Below are positions 1 to 6,647 of a stretch of 50,480 nt of DNA, one piece after another. The stretch comes from an uncultured Spirochaetaceae bacterium. GTDB taxonomy: Bacteria > Spirochaetota > Spirochaetia > Treponematales > Treponemataceae. The stretch lies in assembly GCA_902799665.1 (NCBI GenBank), contig CADCBK010000007.1, positions 11,608-62,087 of the forward strand, read 5' to 3'. A program made the position numbers and the translations under genes. The notes under the pieces are model-generated. The model did not search any database, was not told the DNA's origin, and was given only the letters and a program-made list of their open reading frames with translations. Each line of letters opens with the position of its first letter. Within the stretch, counting starts at the first letter, position 1.

Positions 1-503
1 AACTTGCGGTCGCCAACCATTACGGCCTCCTCCTTGCGCGCGCCCGAAAGCGCCAAGGCCCTTTGTATCAAAACAGTCTTGCTTGGAGAAAGCATCTCGC
101 GGCCTGGGCCGACAATCGCGTCAAAGAAGCGCTTTAGGCCAACATGCTCCACAACGCGCTCGGCCATTTCCTGCGGCTTTGACGTTACAACCATAAGAAT
201 TGCGCCCGCTTCCTTTAGCGCCAAAAGCGCGTCCGGGATTCCATCGTAAACAGGGGCGTTTTTGTATTCCTCTTTTTCGTAGACTTCGCGGTAAAGGCGG
301 ACCGCCTCTTCGCCGGCCGCTCCGTTCAGCCCGTAAAATTCAGAAAATGAAACGTAAAGGGGAGGGCCGATAAAGCGCTTGAGCTTTTTTTCGTCCGCCT
401 CGTAAATGCCCATCTTTGAAAGCGCGTATTTTGCCGAAGCCAAAATCCCAAACTCCGACTGCGTCAGCGTTCCGTCCAAGTCAAACAAAACTAATTTGTA
501 CAT
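1..503 (-). CDS. HAD-family phosphatase (phosphoglycolate phosphatase-like), C-terminus cut by window edge
   Basis: The minus-strand frame opens at the ATG at 503 and runs off the left edge without a stop, so only about 167 residues are visible. It begins MYKLVLFDLDGTLTQSE, the classic HAD motif I (DxDGT with nucleophile Asp9). Further on are a motif II-like 'VVTSKP' and 'MVGDRK', the start of motif IV. A helical cap domain lies between motifs I and II, as in the Gph/PGP group that dephosphorylates small phosphate esters in the cytoplasm. The true substrate cannot be told from sequence. The start is chosen because a TATAAT box ends 6 nt upstream of the ATG and nothing further upstream is in frame. 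A related nucleotidase or pyrophosphatase is possible. Confidence 0.85.
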   Translation of the reverse strand, partial: MYKLVLFDLDGTLTQSEFGILASAKYALSKMGIYEADEKKLKRFIGPPLYVSFSEFYGLNGAAGEEAVRLYREVYEKEEYKNAPVYDGIPDALLALKEAGAILMVVTSKPQEMAERVVEHVGLKRFFDAIVGPGREMLSPSKTVLIQRALALSGARKEEAVMVGDRK

Positions 504-509
504 GCGGTG

Positions 510-537
510 ATTATAGCGCAAGAACGCGACCAGTGAA
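510..537 (-). promoter_or_regulatory. Promoter of HAD gene, very close to start codon
   Basis: On the minus strand TATAAT (510-515) is followed by 6 nt and then the ATG at 503. A weak -35 (TTCACT, 532-537) lies 16 bp upstream. Initiation about 7 nt after the -10 would begin the mRNA at the start codon. The -35 half overlaps the 518-640 repeat. Confidence 0.55.
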
Positions 538-561
538 ATAGAACGACAATGAAAACTGCAT

Positions 562-595
562 AAAAAAAAGGCTCCGCAAGCGGAGCCTTTTTTTT
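562..595 (-). terminator. Terminator hairpin of repeat copy A
   Basis: A 7-bp stem GGCTCCG/CGGAGCC (570-576/581-587) is flanked by A8 and T8, so it can stop transcription in either direction. It lies just downstream of the truncated gap end at 611-640. Confidence 0.8.
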
Positions 596-610
596 AGGTT
601 AGTTCAAACC

Positions 611-640
611 TTAGCAGTTCTCAGAGAAATACTTAATGGT
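611..640 (-). pseudogene. gap 3'-end fragment A (9 codons plus stop)
   Basis: The minus strand reads TIKYFSENC then stop, identical at nucleotide level to the end of the intact gap gene (1049-1078). No upstream coding sequence remains. This is a remnant of a duplication or of an integration event at the gap 3' end. Confidence 0.8.
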
Positions 641-648
641 AAGTACCC

Positions 649-689
649 GTCCGAGAAAACGCGAGCAGTGCGGAGCGTTTTTACCGGAC
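649..689. repeat. Hairpin repeat with GAGCAGTGCGGA loop, copy 1
   Basis: The 12-nt loop (663-674) is closed by a perfect 7-bp stem AAAACGC/GCGTTTT (656-662/675-681), extended by GTCCG/CGGAC (649-653/685-689) beyond a small internal bulge. The same loop recurs at 919-930 in a different stem. Confidence 0.7.
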
Positions 690-714
690 TAATCGAAAGA
701 ACAATCAAATACTT

Positions 715-746
715 AAAAAAAATGCGCCTCCCGTTAGGAAGACGCA
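715..746 (-). terminator. Terminator for gap fragment B
   Basis: A stem at 723-732/737-746 with loop GTTA is followed on the minus strand by T8 (715-722). Its two imperfect pairs are U-G wobbles only in the minus-strand RNA, so it looks adapted to minus-strand transcripts, downstream of the stop codon at 772. Confidence 0.65.
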
Positions 747-771
747 CTTAAGGTTCAGCTAAAAGCTAGAG

Positions 772-831
772 TTAGCAATTCTCTGAGAAGTATTTGATTG
801 TTCTAACCATTTGGCTTGTGTAGCTGTTATC
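772..831 (-). pseudogene. gap 3'-end fragment B (diverged)
   Basis: The minus strand encodes [19 protein letters not shown] plus stop, matching the last residues of the neighbouring GAPDH ([19 protein letters not shown]) but with different synonymous codons. The open frame continues upstream to 999 only as unrelated sequence. It is most simply the tail of a deleted second gap paralogue that kept its own terminator (715-746). A real 75-residue protein is unlikely. Confidence 0.75.
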
Positions 832-908
832 CGCCGCGCGTTGCGCGTCGGGCTCTGCAAGGAAATTATTTACTTTGCCGCTTTCGCGGCATTCGGGTCG
901 TTGGAGTA

Positions 909-941
909 CCCGCAAGGCGAGCAGTGCGGAGCCTTGCGCGG
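909..941. repeat. Hairpin repeat with GAGCAGTGCGGA loop, copy 2
   Basis: The loop (919-930) is identical to copy 1 but is closed by CGCAAGGC/GCCTTGCG (911-918/931-938), extended by two more pairs past one bulged C. Relative to copy 1, three stem pairs changed on both sides. Confidence 0.7.
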
Positions 942-955
942 GAGCGTTTTGCGCA

Positions 956-1078
956 GCAAGAACGCGACCAGTGAAATAGAACGACAATGAAAACAGCATA
1001 AAAAAAAAGGCTCCGCGAACGGAGCCTTTTTATAGGTTAGTTCAAACCTTAGCAGTTCTCAGAGAAATACTTAATGGT
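956..1078. repeat. Direct repeat, copy C (123 bp), overlapping the true gap 3' end
   Basis: Partner of 518-640. It holds the gap terminator and the last 30 bp of the intact gap gene. Confidence 0.9.
1000..1033 (-). terminator. gap transcription terminator
   Basis: A stem GGCTCCG/CGGAGCC (1009-1015/1020-1026) is followed on the minus strand by a T9 run. It lies about 20 bp past the gap stop codon. Confidence 0.85.
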
Positions 1079-2083
1079 GCGAACCATCTGAGAAGTGTAG
1101 CTGTTTTCATTGTCGTACCAAGAAACAACTTCAACCTGGTATGTGTCGTCGTCGATCTTGGAAACCATTGTCTGAGTGGCGTCGAAGAGTGAGCCGTAGC
1201 GCATTCCGATGATGTCGCTAGAAACGATTTCGTCCTCGTTGTAGCCGAATGACTCAGTGGCGGCGGCCTTCATGGCGGCGTTGATAGATTCCTTTGTAAC
1301 GTCCTTGCCCTTAACTACGGCGAACAACAATGTTGTTGAGCCTGTGGGTGTCGGAACGCGCTGGGCAGAACCAATCAATTTTCCGTTCAACTCGGGGATT
1401 ACAAGACCGATGGCCTTGGCGGCTCCTGTGCTGTTGGGAACGATGTTCTGGGCGCCGGCGCGTGAGCGGCGGAGGTCGCCCTTGCGCTGCGGTCCGTCCA
1501 AAATCATCTGGTCGCCAGTGTAGGCGTGGATTGTAGACATGATTCCAGACTGGATCGGGTACTTGTCGTTAAGAGCCTTGGCCATCGGGGCCAAGCAGTT
1601 TGTTGTGCAAGACGCGGCAGAGATGATGTTGTCGTTCTTTGTCAAAGTCTTGTGGTTTACGTTGAATACGATTGTGGGAAGGTCGTTTCCGGCAGGAGCT
1701 GAAATTACAACCTTGCGGGCGCCGGCCTTGATGTGGGCTTCTGACTTTTCCTTAGATGTGTAGAAACCTGTGCACTCAAGAACAACGTCAACCTTGTTGG
1801 CCGCCCAGGGGCAGTTGGCCGCGTCTTTCTCGGCGTAAATCTTGATTTCCTTTCCGTCAACGATGATTGAATTGTCGGTGGCTGAAACAGTGTGCTTGCC
1901 TTCGCCAATCTTTCCGCAGAAACCGCCCTGCGCTGTGTCATACTTCAAAAGGTGGGCGAGCATCTTGGGGCTTGTGAGGTCGTTGATAGCGACTACTTCG
2001 TAACCTTTCGCGTCAAACATCTGGCGGAAAGCCAAACGGCCAATGCGGCCGAAACCATTGATAGCAACTCTAACGTCTGCCAT
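1049..2083 (-). CDS. gap: Glyceraldehyde-3-phosphate dehydrogenase
   Basis: A 344-residue cytoplasmic glycolytic enzyme that oxidises glyceraldehyde-3-phosphate to 1,3-bisphosphoglycerate with NAD. Visible are the N-terminal Rossmann motif [10 protein letters not shown] (8-17), the catalytic segment [12 protein letters not shown] with nucleophile Cys159, and the C-terminal [19 protein letters not shown]. Length is close to the family's usual 330-345. The start at 2083 has a good Shine-Dalgarno (AGGAG about 8 nt upstream) and a promoter at 2117-2145. It is transcribed alone, ending in the hairpin at 1000-1033. Two truncated copies of its 3' end lie downstream. Identification is secure. Confidence 0.98.
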   Translation of the reverse strand: MADVRVAINGFGRIGRLAFRQMFDAKGYEVVAINDLTSPKMLAHLLKYDTAQGGFCGKIGEGKHTVSATDNSIIVDGKEIKIYAEKDAANCPWAANKVDVVLECTGFYTSKEKSEAHIKAGARKVVISAPAGNDLPTIVFNVNHKTLTKNDNIISAASCTTNCLAPMAKALNDKYPIQSGIMSTIHAYTGDQMILDGPQRKGDLRRSRAGAQNIVPNSTGAAKAIGLVIPELNGKLIGSAQRVPTPTGSTTLLFAVVKGKDVTKESINAAMKAAATESFGYNEDEIVSSDIIGMRYGSLFDATQTMVSKIDDDTYQVEVVSWYDNENSYTSQMVRTIKYFSENC

Positions 2084-2116
2084 ATTGCATCTCCTAAAAA
2101 GAATTCTTTGCCATAT

Positions 2117-2145
2117 AATATAGCGTTTTTGGGGAATTTGTTCAA
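2117..2145 (-). promoter_or_regulatory. gap promoter (leadered)
   Basis: On the minus strand TTGAAC (2140-2145), a 17-bp spacer and TATATT (2117-2122). The start codon is about 33 nt downstream with an AGGAG ribosome-binding site between, giving a conventional leader. Confidence 0.75.
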
Positions 2146-2168
2146 TACCTAAAGAAAATAGCCCGCAA

Positions 2169-2197
2169 TTGACACTCGGCCCGCAAAAGCCTAAAAT
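2169..2197 (+). promoter_or_regulatory. folE promoter, leaderless-type
   Basis: TTGACA (2169-2174), 17-bp spacer, TAAAAT (2192-2197), then only 8 nt (GGGCGGGT) before the ATG at 2206. Initiation at the usual distance leaves a leader of about 0-2 nt. Confidence 0.7.
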
Positions 2198-2205
2198 GGG
2201 CGGGT

Positions 2206-2763
2206 ATGGTTAACGAAGAAAAGGTCAGGCAGGCTGTGGCCCTCTTTTTGGAGGGAATCGGCGAAAATCCCGAGCGCGAGGGGCTAAAAGAGACCCCTGG
2301 CAGGGTGGCCCGCGCCTGCAAGGAAATATTCGGCGGCTACGAGCAAAATCCCTCGGAAATTCTCTTAAAGCGCTTTGATTCTTCCGCCAGCGACTTGGTG
2401 ATAGAAAAAAACATTCAATTTTATTCGATGTGCGAGCACCACTTGCTGCCCTTTTACGGAAAAGTCGCCATTGGCTACGTTCCCGACGGAAAAGTGCTGG
2501 GCCTTAGCAAATTGGTCCGCTTGGTCAACGCCTTTTCCCGCCGCGCGCAAATCCAGGAAAACCTGACAGAGCAAATCGCCGACGCTTTGACGCAAAACCT
2601 TGGCGCCAAGGGCGTGATTGTCTATGTTCAGGCGGAACACATGTGCATGTCCATGCGCGGCGTCAACCGGCCTGGCGTCGTGACTTCGACCCTTTCGCAC
2701 CGCGGCTTGTTGAGCCAAGACAAGAGCCTTCGCGACGCTTTTTTTGAACGGATCAAGCTGTGA
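2206..2763 (+). CDS. folE: GTP cyclohydrolase I
   Basis: A 185-residue enzyme that converts GTP to 7,8-dihydroneopterin triphosphate, the first step of folate/pterin synthesis. The zinc ligands are visible: Cys76 and His79 in [10 protein letters not shown] and Cys147 in [11 protein letters not shown]. The N-terminal helix ([20 protein letters not shown]) and the substrate loop around [13 protein letters not shown] are typical. Length fits the bacterial type I enzyme. The stop codon overlaps the GTG start of the next gene (GTGA), so the two are translationally coupled. That coupling supports a shared folate or pterin role for the pair. Confidence 0.97.
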   Translation: MVNEEKVRQAVALFLEGIGENPEREGLKETPGRVARACKEIFGGYEQNPSEILLKRFDSSASDLVIEKNIQFYSMCEHHLLPFYGKVAIGYVPDGKVLGLSKLVRLVNAFSRRAQIQENLTEQIADALTQNLGAKGVIVYVQAEHMCMSMRGVNRPGVVTSTLSHRGLLSQDKSLRDAFFERIKL

Positions 2764-3356
2764 AAGTAATCCTTTACATGGCCGTTTCGATTGACGGAAT
2801 CGCGGCGCTTGACGAAAAGACTGGAATCGAGCGCTACGGCTCAAGCGAAGACCGTGACTTTTTTTTGGCCGGCGCGAAGGCTTGCGACGCCGTGATTATG
2901 GGAAAGAACACCGCGGCTCTTTTTAAGGTTTACGGACTTCCAAACTTTGTCCTGACCCACGACAAAAATTTTTCGCAAGCCCAAAAAACGGCCGGCGCGG
3001 ACGGAACGAAAGCCCAAGACGGGCGCGGCTTTGAGCGCGATGGGTCATGCTCGCGCTTGACGCGGGCATCTTTTTGCGAGCGCGTTTGCCTTTCCGGCGA
3101 GCCGCGGGAAATATGCGCCGCTCTTGAGGCGCGGGGAATAAAAACCGCCGCGCTTTTGGGCGGCCCTTCGACCAGCGCCCGCTTTTTAAAAGCCGGCCTT
3201 GTTGACGAATTTTTTTTGACGGTTGAGCCTGTGACCATTGGCCGCGGGCTGCGCTTTTTGGACGAGCCGCTTGAAAGCCGCTGGATTTTGGCGGGAACGA
3301 AAAAGCTCAACAAGGGCGGAACGCTCGTTCTTCACTATAAAAAGATTGCGCGATGA
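2760..3356 (+). CDS. RibD C-terminal / dihydrofolate reductase-like protein
   Basis: A 198-residue protein starting at a GTG that overlaps the folE stop. The N-terminus [15 protein letters not shown] and the later [37 protein letters not shown] are typical of the RibD_C/DHFR-fold family: NADPH-binding GG loop and a 'DE..L...P...G.G..LF'-like end. There is no deaminase domain, so it is not a complete RibD. Placement with folE suggests a pterin or folate reductase; riboflavin-type reduction is the alternative. About residues 72-108 look like an insertion: a low-complexity [16 protein letters not shown] stretch followed by residues encoded by a hairpin repeat (3043-3075) that also occurs after thrS. 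Confidence 0.8.
   Translation: MKVILYMAVSIDGIAALDEKTGIERYGSSEDRDFFLAGAKACDAVIMGKNTAALFKVYGLPNFVLTHDKNFSQAQKTAGADGTKAQDGRGFERDGSCSRLTRASFCERVCLSGEPREICAALEARGIKTAALLGGPSTSARFLKAGLVDEFFLTVEPVTIGRGLRFLDEPLESRWILAGTKKLNKGGTLVLHYKKIAR
3043..3075 (+). repeat. Hairpin repeat copy inside the reductase coding sequence
   Basis: This 33-bp stretch differs from 18262-18294 at only three positions. The hairpin has the conserved loop CTTGA; stem ATGCTCGCG/CGCGGGCAT here, ATTCCCGCG/CGCGGGAAT at the other copy. A T5 run follows both. Here it is read in frame as protein. Confidence 0.7.
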
Positions 3357-3374
3357 CAAATTATATGATATAAT
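3346..3374 (+). promoter_or_regulatory. Promoter of the STAS gene, leaderless-type
   Basis: TTGCGC (3346-3351), 17-bp spacer, TATAAT (3369-3374), then 9 nt to the ATG at 3384. The -35 lies inside the end of the upstream reductase gene. Confidence 0.75.
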
Positions 3375-3383
3375 AGAAGAACT

Positions 3384-3683
3384 ATGGAAATCAAACAAAC
3401 AAAAGACGGAAACAAATTGACAATCGAGCTTTCGGGCCGCTTGGACACGACCACCGCCCCCCAGTTGGAGGAAGCGCTCGCCGCGGCGCTTGACGGCGTT
3501 AGCGGCTTGATTTTTGACTTTAACAAAATTGAATACATTTCTTCGGCCGGCCTTCGCATTTTGTTGAACACTCAAAAGAAAATCAGCGCCGCCGGCGGTT
3601 CGATGAAATTGGTCGGCGTGAACGATGTCGTTCGCGAAGTCTTTGAAGTGACAGGCTTTATCAACATTCTTACAATTGAGTAG
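3384..3683 (+). CDS. STAS-domain anti-sigma factor antagonist
   Basis: A 99-residue, single-domain protein of the SpoIIAA/RsbV type. The core is LSGRLDTTTAPQLEEAL, then LIFDFNKIEYISSAGLRILL with Ser53/Ser54 at the position that the partner kinase phosphorylates. Unphosphorylated antagonist binds the anti-sigma kinase and frees its target; phosphorylated antagonist does not. The matching kinase is encoded at 4947 and a SpoIIE-type phosphatase at 9514, so a complete partner-switch is present. It is the first gene of a long plus-strand run with closely spaced or overlapping ends. It could instead regulate a non-sigma target. Confidence 0.93.
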   Translation: MEIKQTKDGNKLTIELSGRLDTTTAPQLEEALAAALDGVSGLIFDFNKIEYISSAGLRILLNTQKKISAAGGSMKLVGVNDVVREVFEVTGFINILTIE

Positions 3684-4950
3684 CTTAAAAGGCCAAAAAG
3701 GCAAGGGGCTTTTGCTTCTTGCGTCTCTTTCGCTCGCGTCGCTCATATTGCCTTTCGCGGCCCTTTCTTGCGTGTCGCGGCCGGTTGGCTTTGCGCCAGC
3801 TCCTGTCGCGCGGAACGGCGAGCCGCGTCTAAAGGGCGTTTGGGTGGCCGCGGTCAGCTCTAACTATCCCAGGCAAAAAACGGCTGACGGGCGTTCCTTG
3901 GCGGCGGACTGCGACTTTATCGTTGACCAGTGCGCGGCGCTTGGCTTTAACGCGATTTTTTTTCAGGTTCGTCCGTCTGCGGACGCGCTTTACAAATCGA
4001 ATGTTTTTCCGTGGAGCGCCTATCTTACGGGGCAGGAAGGGCTGGCTCCAAGCGGCGGCTTTGACCCTTTGGCTTACATTTGCCAAGCGGCCCACAAAAA
4101 GAAAATCGCGCTTCACGCTTGGATAAACCCCTACCGAATAAAGGCCAAAAAGGGCCAAAGCCTGGACGACTTGCTTTTGACCCGGCCGGCGCTCCGTTCA
4201 ATAAAAAAATTCATTCTTCCTTCTTCCGACGGAAATTTTTACCTTGACCCAGGCCAGCCAAAAGTCCGCCGCCTGATTGTCGCCGGCGCCCGCGAAATCA
4301 TGCAAGGCTACGACGTGGACGGCCTGCATTTGGACGACTATTTTTACCCGCAGGCTGGAATTGACGACAGCGCCTCTTACAAAAAGTATGGAGCGGGTGA
4401 CAGCTTGGAGGACTTTAGGCGGCGAAGCGCGAGCCTTTTGGTAAAGGAGCTTTTTCGCATGGTCCGCCAAGAAAAGCCGGACGCCTTGTTCGGCGTGTCG
4501 CCCTTTGGCATTTGGGCAAACAAGAGTCCAAGCAATCCTTACGGTTCGGACACTCGCGGAACCCAATCTTATTCCGCGCATGCGGCCGATTCGATTTCGT
4601 GGATTCAGGCGGAATGCTTGGACTACATCGTTCCGCAAATTTACTGGGAGCGGGGGCACAAGGCGGCCGACTATGAGACTCTCGCGCGCTGGTGGAACGA
4701 CGCGCTTGAGGGAAGCCCGGTCCGCCTTTACATCGGAATGGCCGACTACAAGGCCGCCGCCGCCCTTAAGTCCGGCAATGAAAAAAGCCCCTGGCTTGGA
4801 AGCGGCGAGCTTAACGCGCAGCTGGAGTTGAACAAGACGCTGAAAAACGTGGCCGGCGAGGTTCACTTTAACTTTGATTCGGTCATGGAGCCTGACATCC
4901 GTTCCTTGTACGAAAAACTTGCAAATAACGCGATGGAGGAGTATAATTGA
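3676..4950 (+). CDS. Lipoprotein with glycosyl-hydrolase-like 10 (GHL10/YngK-type) domain
   Basis: About 424 residues. A lysine-rich n-region and hydrophobic stretch end in FAALSC, a relaxed spirochaetal lipobox with lipidated Cys near residue 32. The mature protein starts ...RLKGVWVAAVSSNYP and follows the GHL10 TIM-barrel pattern: AIFFQVRPSADALYKS, HAWINPYRI, GYDVDGLHLDDYFYP (candidate acidic residues) and FGVSPFGIW. Family members act on or bind cell-wall or surface glycans; activity here is unproven. The start is a TTG overlapping the STAS stop by 8 nt, without a clear ribosome-binding site, suggesting translational coupling. An exported protein between antagonist and kinase genes is unusual and may link the switch to envelope state. 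Confidence 0.85.
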   Translation: MSSLKGQKGKGLLLLASLSLASLILPFAALSCVSRPVGFAPAPVARNGEPRLKGVWVAAVSSNYPRQKTADGRSLAADCDFIVDQCAALGFNAIFFQVRPSADALYKSNVFPWSAYLTGQEGLAPSGGFDPLAYICQAAHKKKIALHAWINPYRIKAKKGQSLDDLLLTRPALRSIKKFILPSSDGNFYLDPGQPKVRRLIVAGAREIMQGYDVDGLHLDDYFYPQAGIDDSASYKKYGAGDSLEDFRRRSASLLVKELFRMVRQEKPDALFGVSPFGIWANKSPSNPYGSDTRGTQSYSAHAADSISWIQAECLDYIVPQIYWERGHKAADYETLARWWNDALEGSPVRLYIGMADYKAAAALKSGNEKSPWLGSGELNAQLELNKTLKNVAGEVHFNFDSVMEPDIRSLYEKLANNAMEEYN

Positions 4951-5363
4951 ACATTATGGCAAAAATCACAGTCGAGGCCACAAGAGAAAACACTCCCAAG
5001 GCAGCCGCTTTTGTCGAGGCGGAGTTGGAAAAAATTTCCTGCCCATTTAAGGAACTTTCGCAAATAAGCATCGCCGTCGACGAGTTGTTTTGCAACATCG
5101 CTTCCTACGCTTATCCTGATTCAAGCGGAAAAGCGGAAATTACGGTTCAAAGCAACGGCCCCAACGAAGTTTCGGTGACCTTTGAAGACTGGGGAATTCC
5201 ATACAACCCATTGCAAAAAGACGACCCCGACGTCACTCTGAGCGCGGAGGAGAGAAAGATTGGAGGGCTGGGAATTTTCATCGTGAAAAAAACGATGGAC
5301 AATGTTCAGTATAGGCATGAGGATGGAAAGAACATTCTCACGATAACAAAAAAGTGGCAGTAG
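4947..5363 (+). CDS. Anti-sigma factor serine kinase (RsbW/SpoIIAB-type HATPase)
   Basis: A 138-residue GHKL ATPase. The N box is DELFCNIASYAY (Glu46, Asn50), G1 is EDWGIPYNP (Asp81, Gly83) and G2 is KIGGLGIFIVKKTMD. Such kinases phosphorylate their STAS antagonist and sequester a sigma factor or other target. A GGAGGAG site at 4935-4941 sits about 6 nt before the TTG at 4947 but 14 nt before the ATG at 4956, so the TTG is the better start; it overlaps the preceding stop codon (TTGA). The STAS partner is two genes upstream. No sigma factor gene is visible in the window, so the final target is unknown. Confidence 0.92.
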   Translation: MNIMAKITVEATRENTPKAAAFVEAELEKISCPFKELSQISIAVDELFCNIASYAYPDSSGKAEITVQSNGPNEVSVTFEDWGIPYNPLQKDDPDVTLSAEERKIGGLGIFIVKKTMDNVQYRHEDGKNILTITKKWQ

Positions 5364-5369
5364 GTTTTT

Positions 5370-6647
5370 ATGGAAGAGATTGAAGGGCGCGAGCATAACG
5401 AAGAGTATTTTTACGTTCACGGAAAGGACATTTATTCCACGCAAAGCCTTTTGGCGGAACTTGGCGTGAAGCAGGAGCAAACGATTTACAAAAATTCCTC
5501 CAACGATTTTGTCCGTTGGCCCTTTAGCGCGGCCCATTTTTTTGAGGCTGTGTCGGACTCGCCTCTTGACGCAAGCGCCTTGGAGGGGCTTTTGCAAGAC
5601 AAGGACAAGGAAGCTCTTGAAAAAATCAACGCCGAAATAAAGGGCTACAAGGATTCCGGCGACACTGTGGCCAACCAAGACCGCATCAAGGATTTGCGCT
5701 TGCAAAAAAAAGACTTGCTTGCAAAGGCGGCGGTCAAAGCGGACGGCGCGAAAATTTCTTTGGTTTACAAAACCTTTGTCCAAATAAACGACAGCAAAAT
5801 GGTGGAAGAAAAGCTCCCGCAATTCAAGGACGCAAGCTGGCCTTACAAAGACCAAATGCCTTACTTTACAGCCGGCTTGGAAGAATTCGCCGCCGCCGTC
5901 GCGCGCGGAGAGCCTACCGCGATTACGGGCGGCCCTTGCTTTTTTGGCGAGCACGAAGTTGACTTGATTTTTACGCTTAGGGACGGAAGCCAAAAAATTT
6001 ACGACTTCACCACGCGCCGCAGAAACGTTTCGGACAAGGTTTCGCTTGAGGCTGAATACACAAAGGAGAACGCTAGCGAGGTTATTGACGTTTCGTTTGT
6101 CAGCCACAAGACGCTTTTGACCACGGAAGAATACGACAGCGTCTTGTACTTGTTCGAGCTTGCCAACGCGACAAAAAGCGCCTTGACTCTTCCGATAGTG
6201 GACGCTTCTTACGCAAAGTATTTGGACGCGATGCTGGAGCCGCTTTCGATAGAGCTGCGCGTTCGCGCGAGAAAGCGCTTCCGCGAAGTGGCTAGTCCCA
6301 TCATTCAAATGTACCGGGAGCTTTTTGAGGACCTAAAGAAAAAATACCCGGACGTGAAGGAAACGCTGATCATGACTGGCGAAGACAGGAATTTGCTTGA
6401 GACTTATTACGGAAAGCGCGCTCCCTTCATTGAAAAGCCTTCCACCAAAAGAATCATCTCTGGCATAAAAGAAAAAATCGACTCGGTCGATTCATTTTGG
6501 AAGTGCAGAAAGATGCATAAGGGCGAGTTGAACCTTAGCGCGCTTTTGTATCCGATAAAGATTAGCTCTGACGGCTGGCGCTCGATTTTTTCGACTGAAC
6601 TGAAATACAAAGAGTACATAGAGAGGAAGGATTATGGCAAGCGCTAA
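5370..6647 (+). CDS. Conserved-looking protein of unknown function in the partner-switch cluster
   Basis: 425 residues, no signal peptide and no membrane segment, so probably cytoplasmic. I do not recognise a family. A charged, probably coiled-coil stretch lies around residues 70-125 (repeated KINAEIKGYKD...RIKDLRLQKKDLLAK). The middle has a beta-rich section around AITGGPCFFGEHEVDLIF, and the C-terminus is basic. It starts 6 nt after the kinase stop and overlaps the next gene by 14 nt, so it is part of the operon. Codon use matches its neighbours, arguing for an old resident. It may couple the switch to the membrane sensor that follows; that is inference only. Confidence 0.8.
   Translation: MEEIEGREHNEEYFYVHGKDIYSTQSLLAELGVKQEQTIYKNSSNDFVRWPFSAAHFFEAVSDSPLDASALEGLLQDKDKEALEKINAEIKGYKDSGDTVANQDRIKDLRLQKKDLLAKAAVKADGAKISLVYKTFVQINDSKMVEEKLPQFKDASWPYKDQMPYFTAGLEEFAAAVARGEPTAITGGPCFFGEHEVDLIFTLRDGSQKIYDFTTRRRNVSDKVSLEAEYTKENASEVIDVSFVSHKTLLTTEEYDSVLYLFELANATKSALTLPIVDASYAKYLDAMLEPLSIELRVRARKRFREVASPIIQMYRELFEDLKKKYPDVKETLIMTGEDRNLLETYYGKRAPFIEKPSTKRIISGIKEKIDSVDSFWKCRKMHKGELNLSALLYPIKISSDGWRSIFSTELKYKEYIERKDYGKR

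Larger units (their letters stand above)
518..640. repeat. Direct repeat, copy A (123 bp), carrying the last codons of gap
   Basis: This segment matches 956-1078 with only a few differences. It contains a terminator hairpin and then, on the minus strand, the last nine codons and stop of gap (611-640). The match ends abruptly at 640/1078. The sequence between the copies (641-955) is not gap coding sequence apart from the short fragment at 772-831. Confidence 0.9.

Noticed and set aside
772..999. 75-residue open frame ending in GAPDH-like residues, as a real gene
   Set aside because: Only the last 19-20 codons match gap; the rest is repeat and hairpin sequence. It has no promoter or ribosome-binding site and is better called a gene fragment.
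2365..2844. Long minus-strand frame opposite folE
   Set aside because: It is a shadow of folE caused by strong third-position GC bias; folE has all catalytic residues. Many similar antisense frames (for example 5121-6308, 7132-8007, 42633-44165) were rejected for the same reason.
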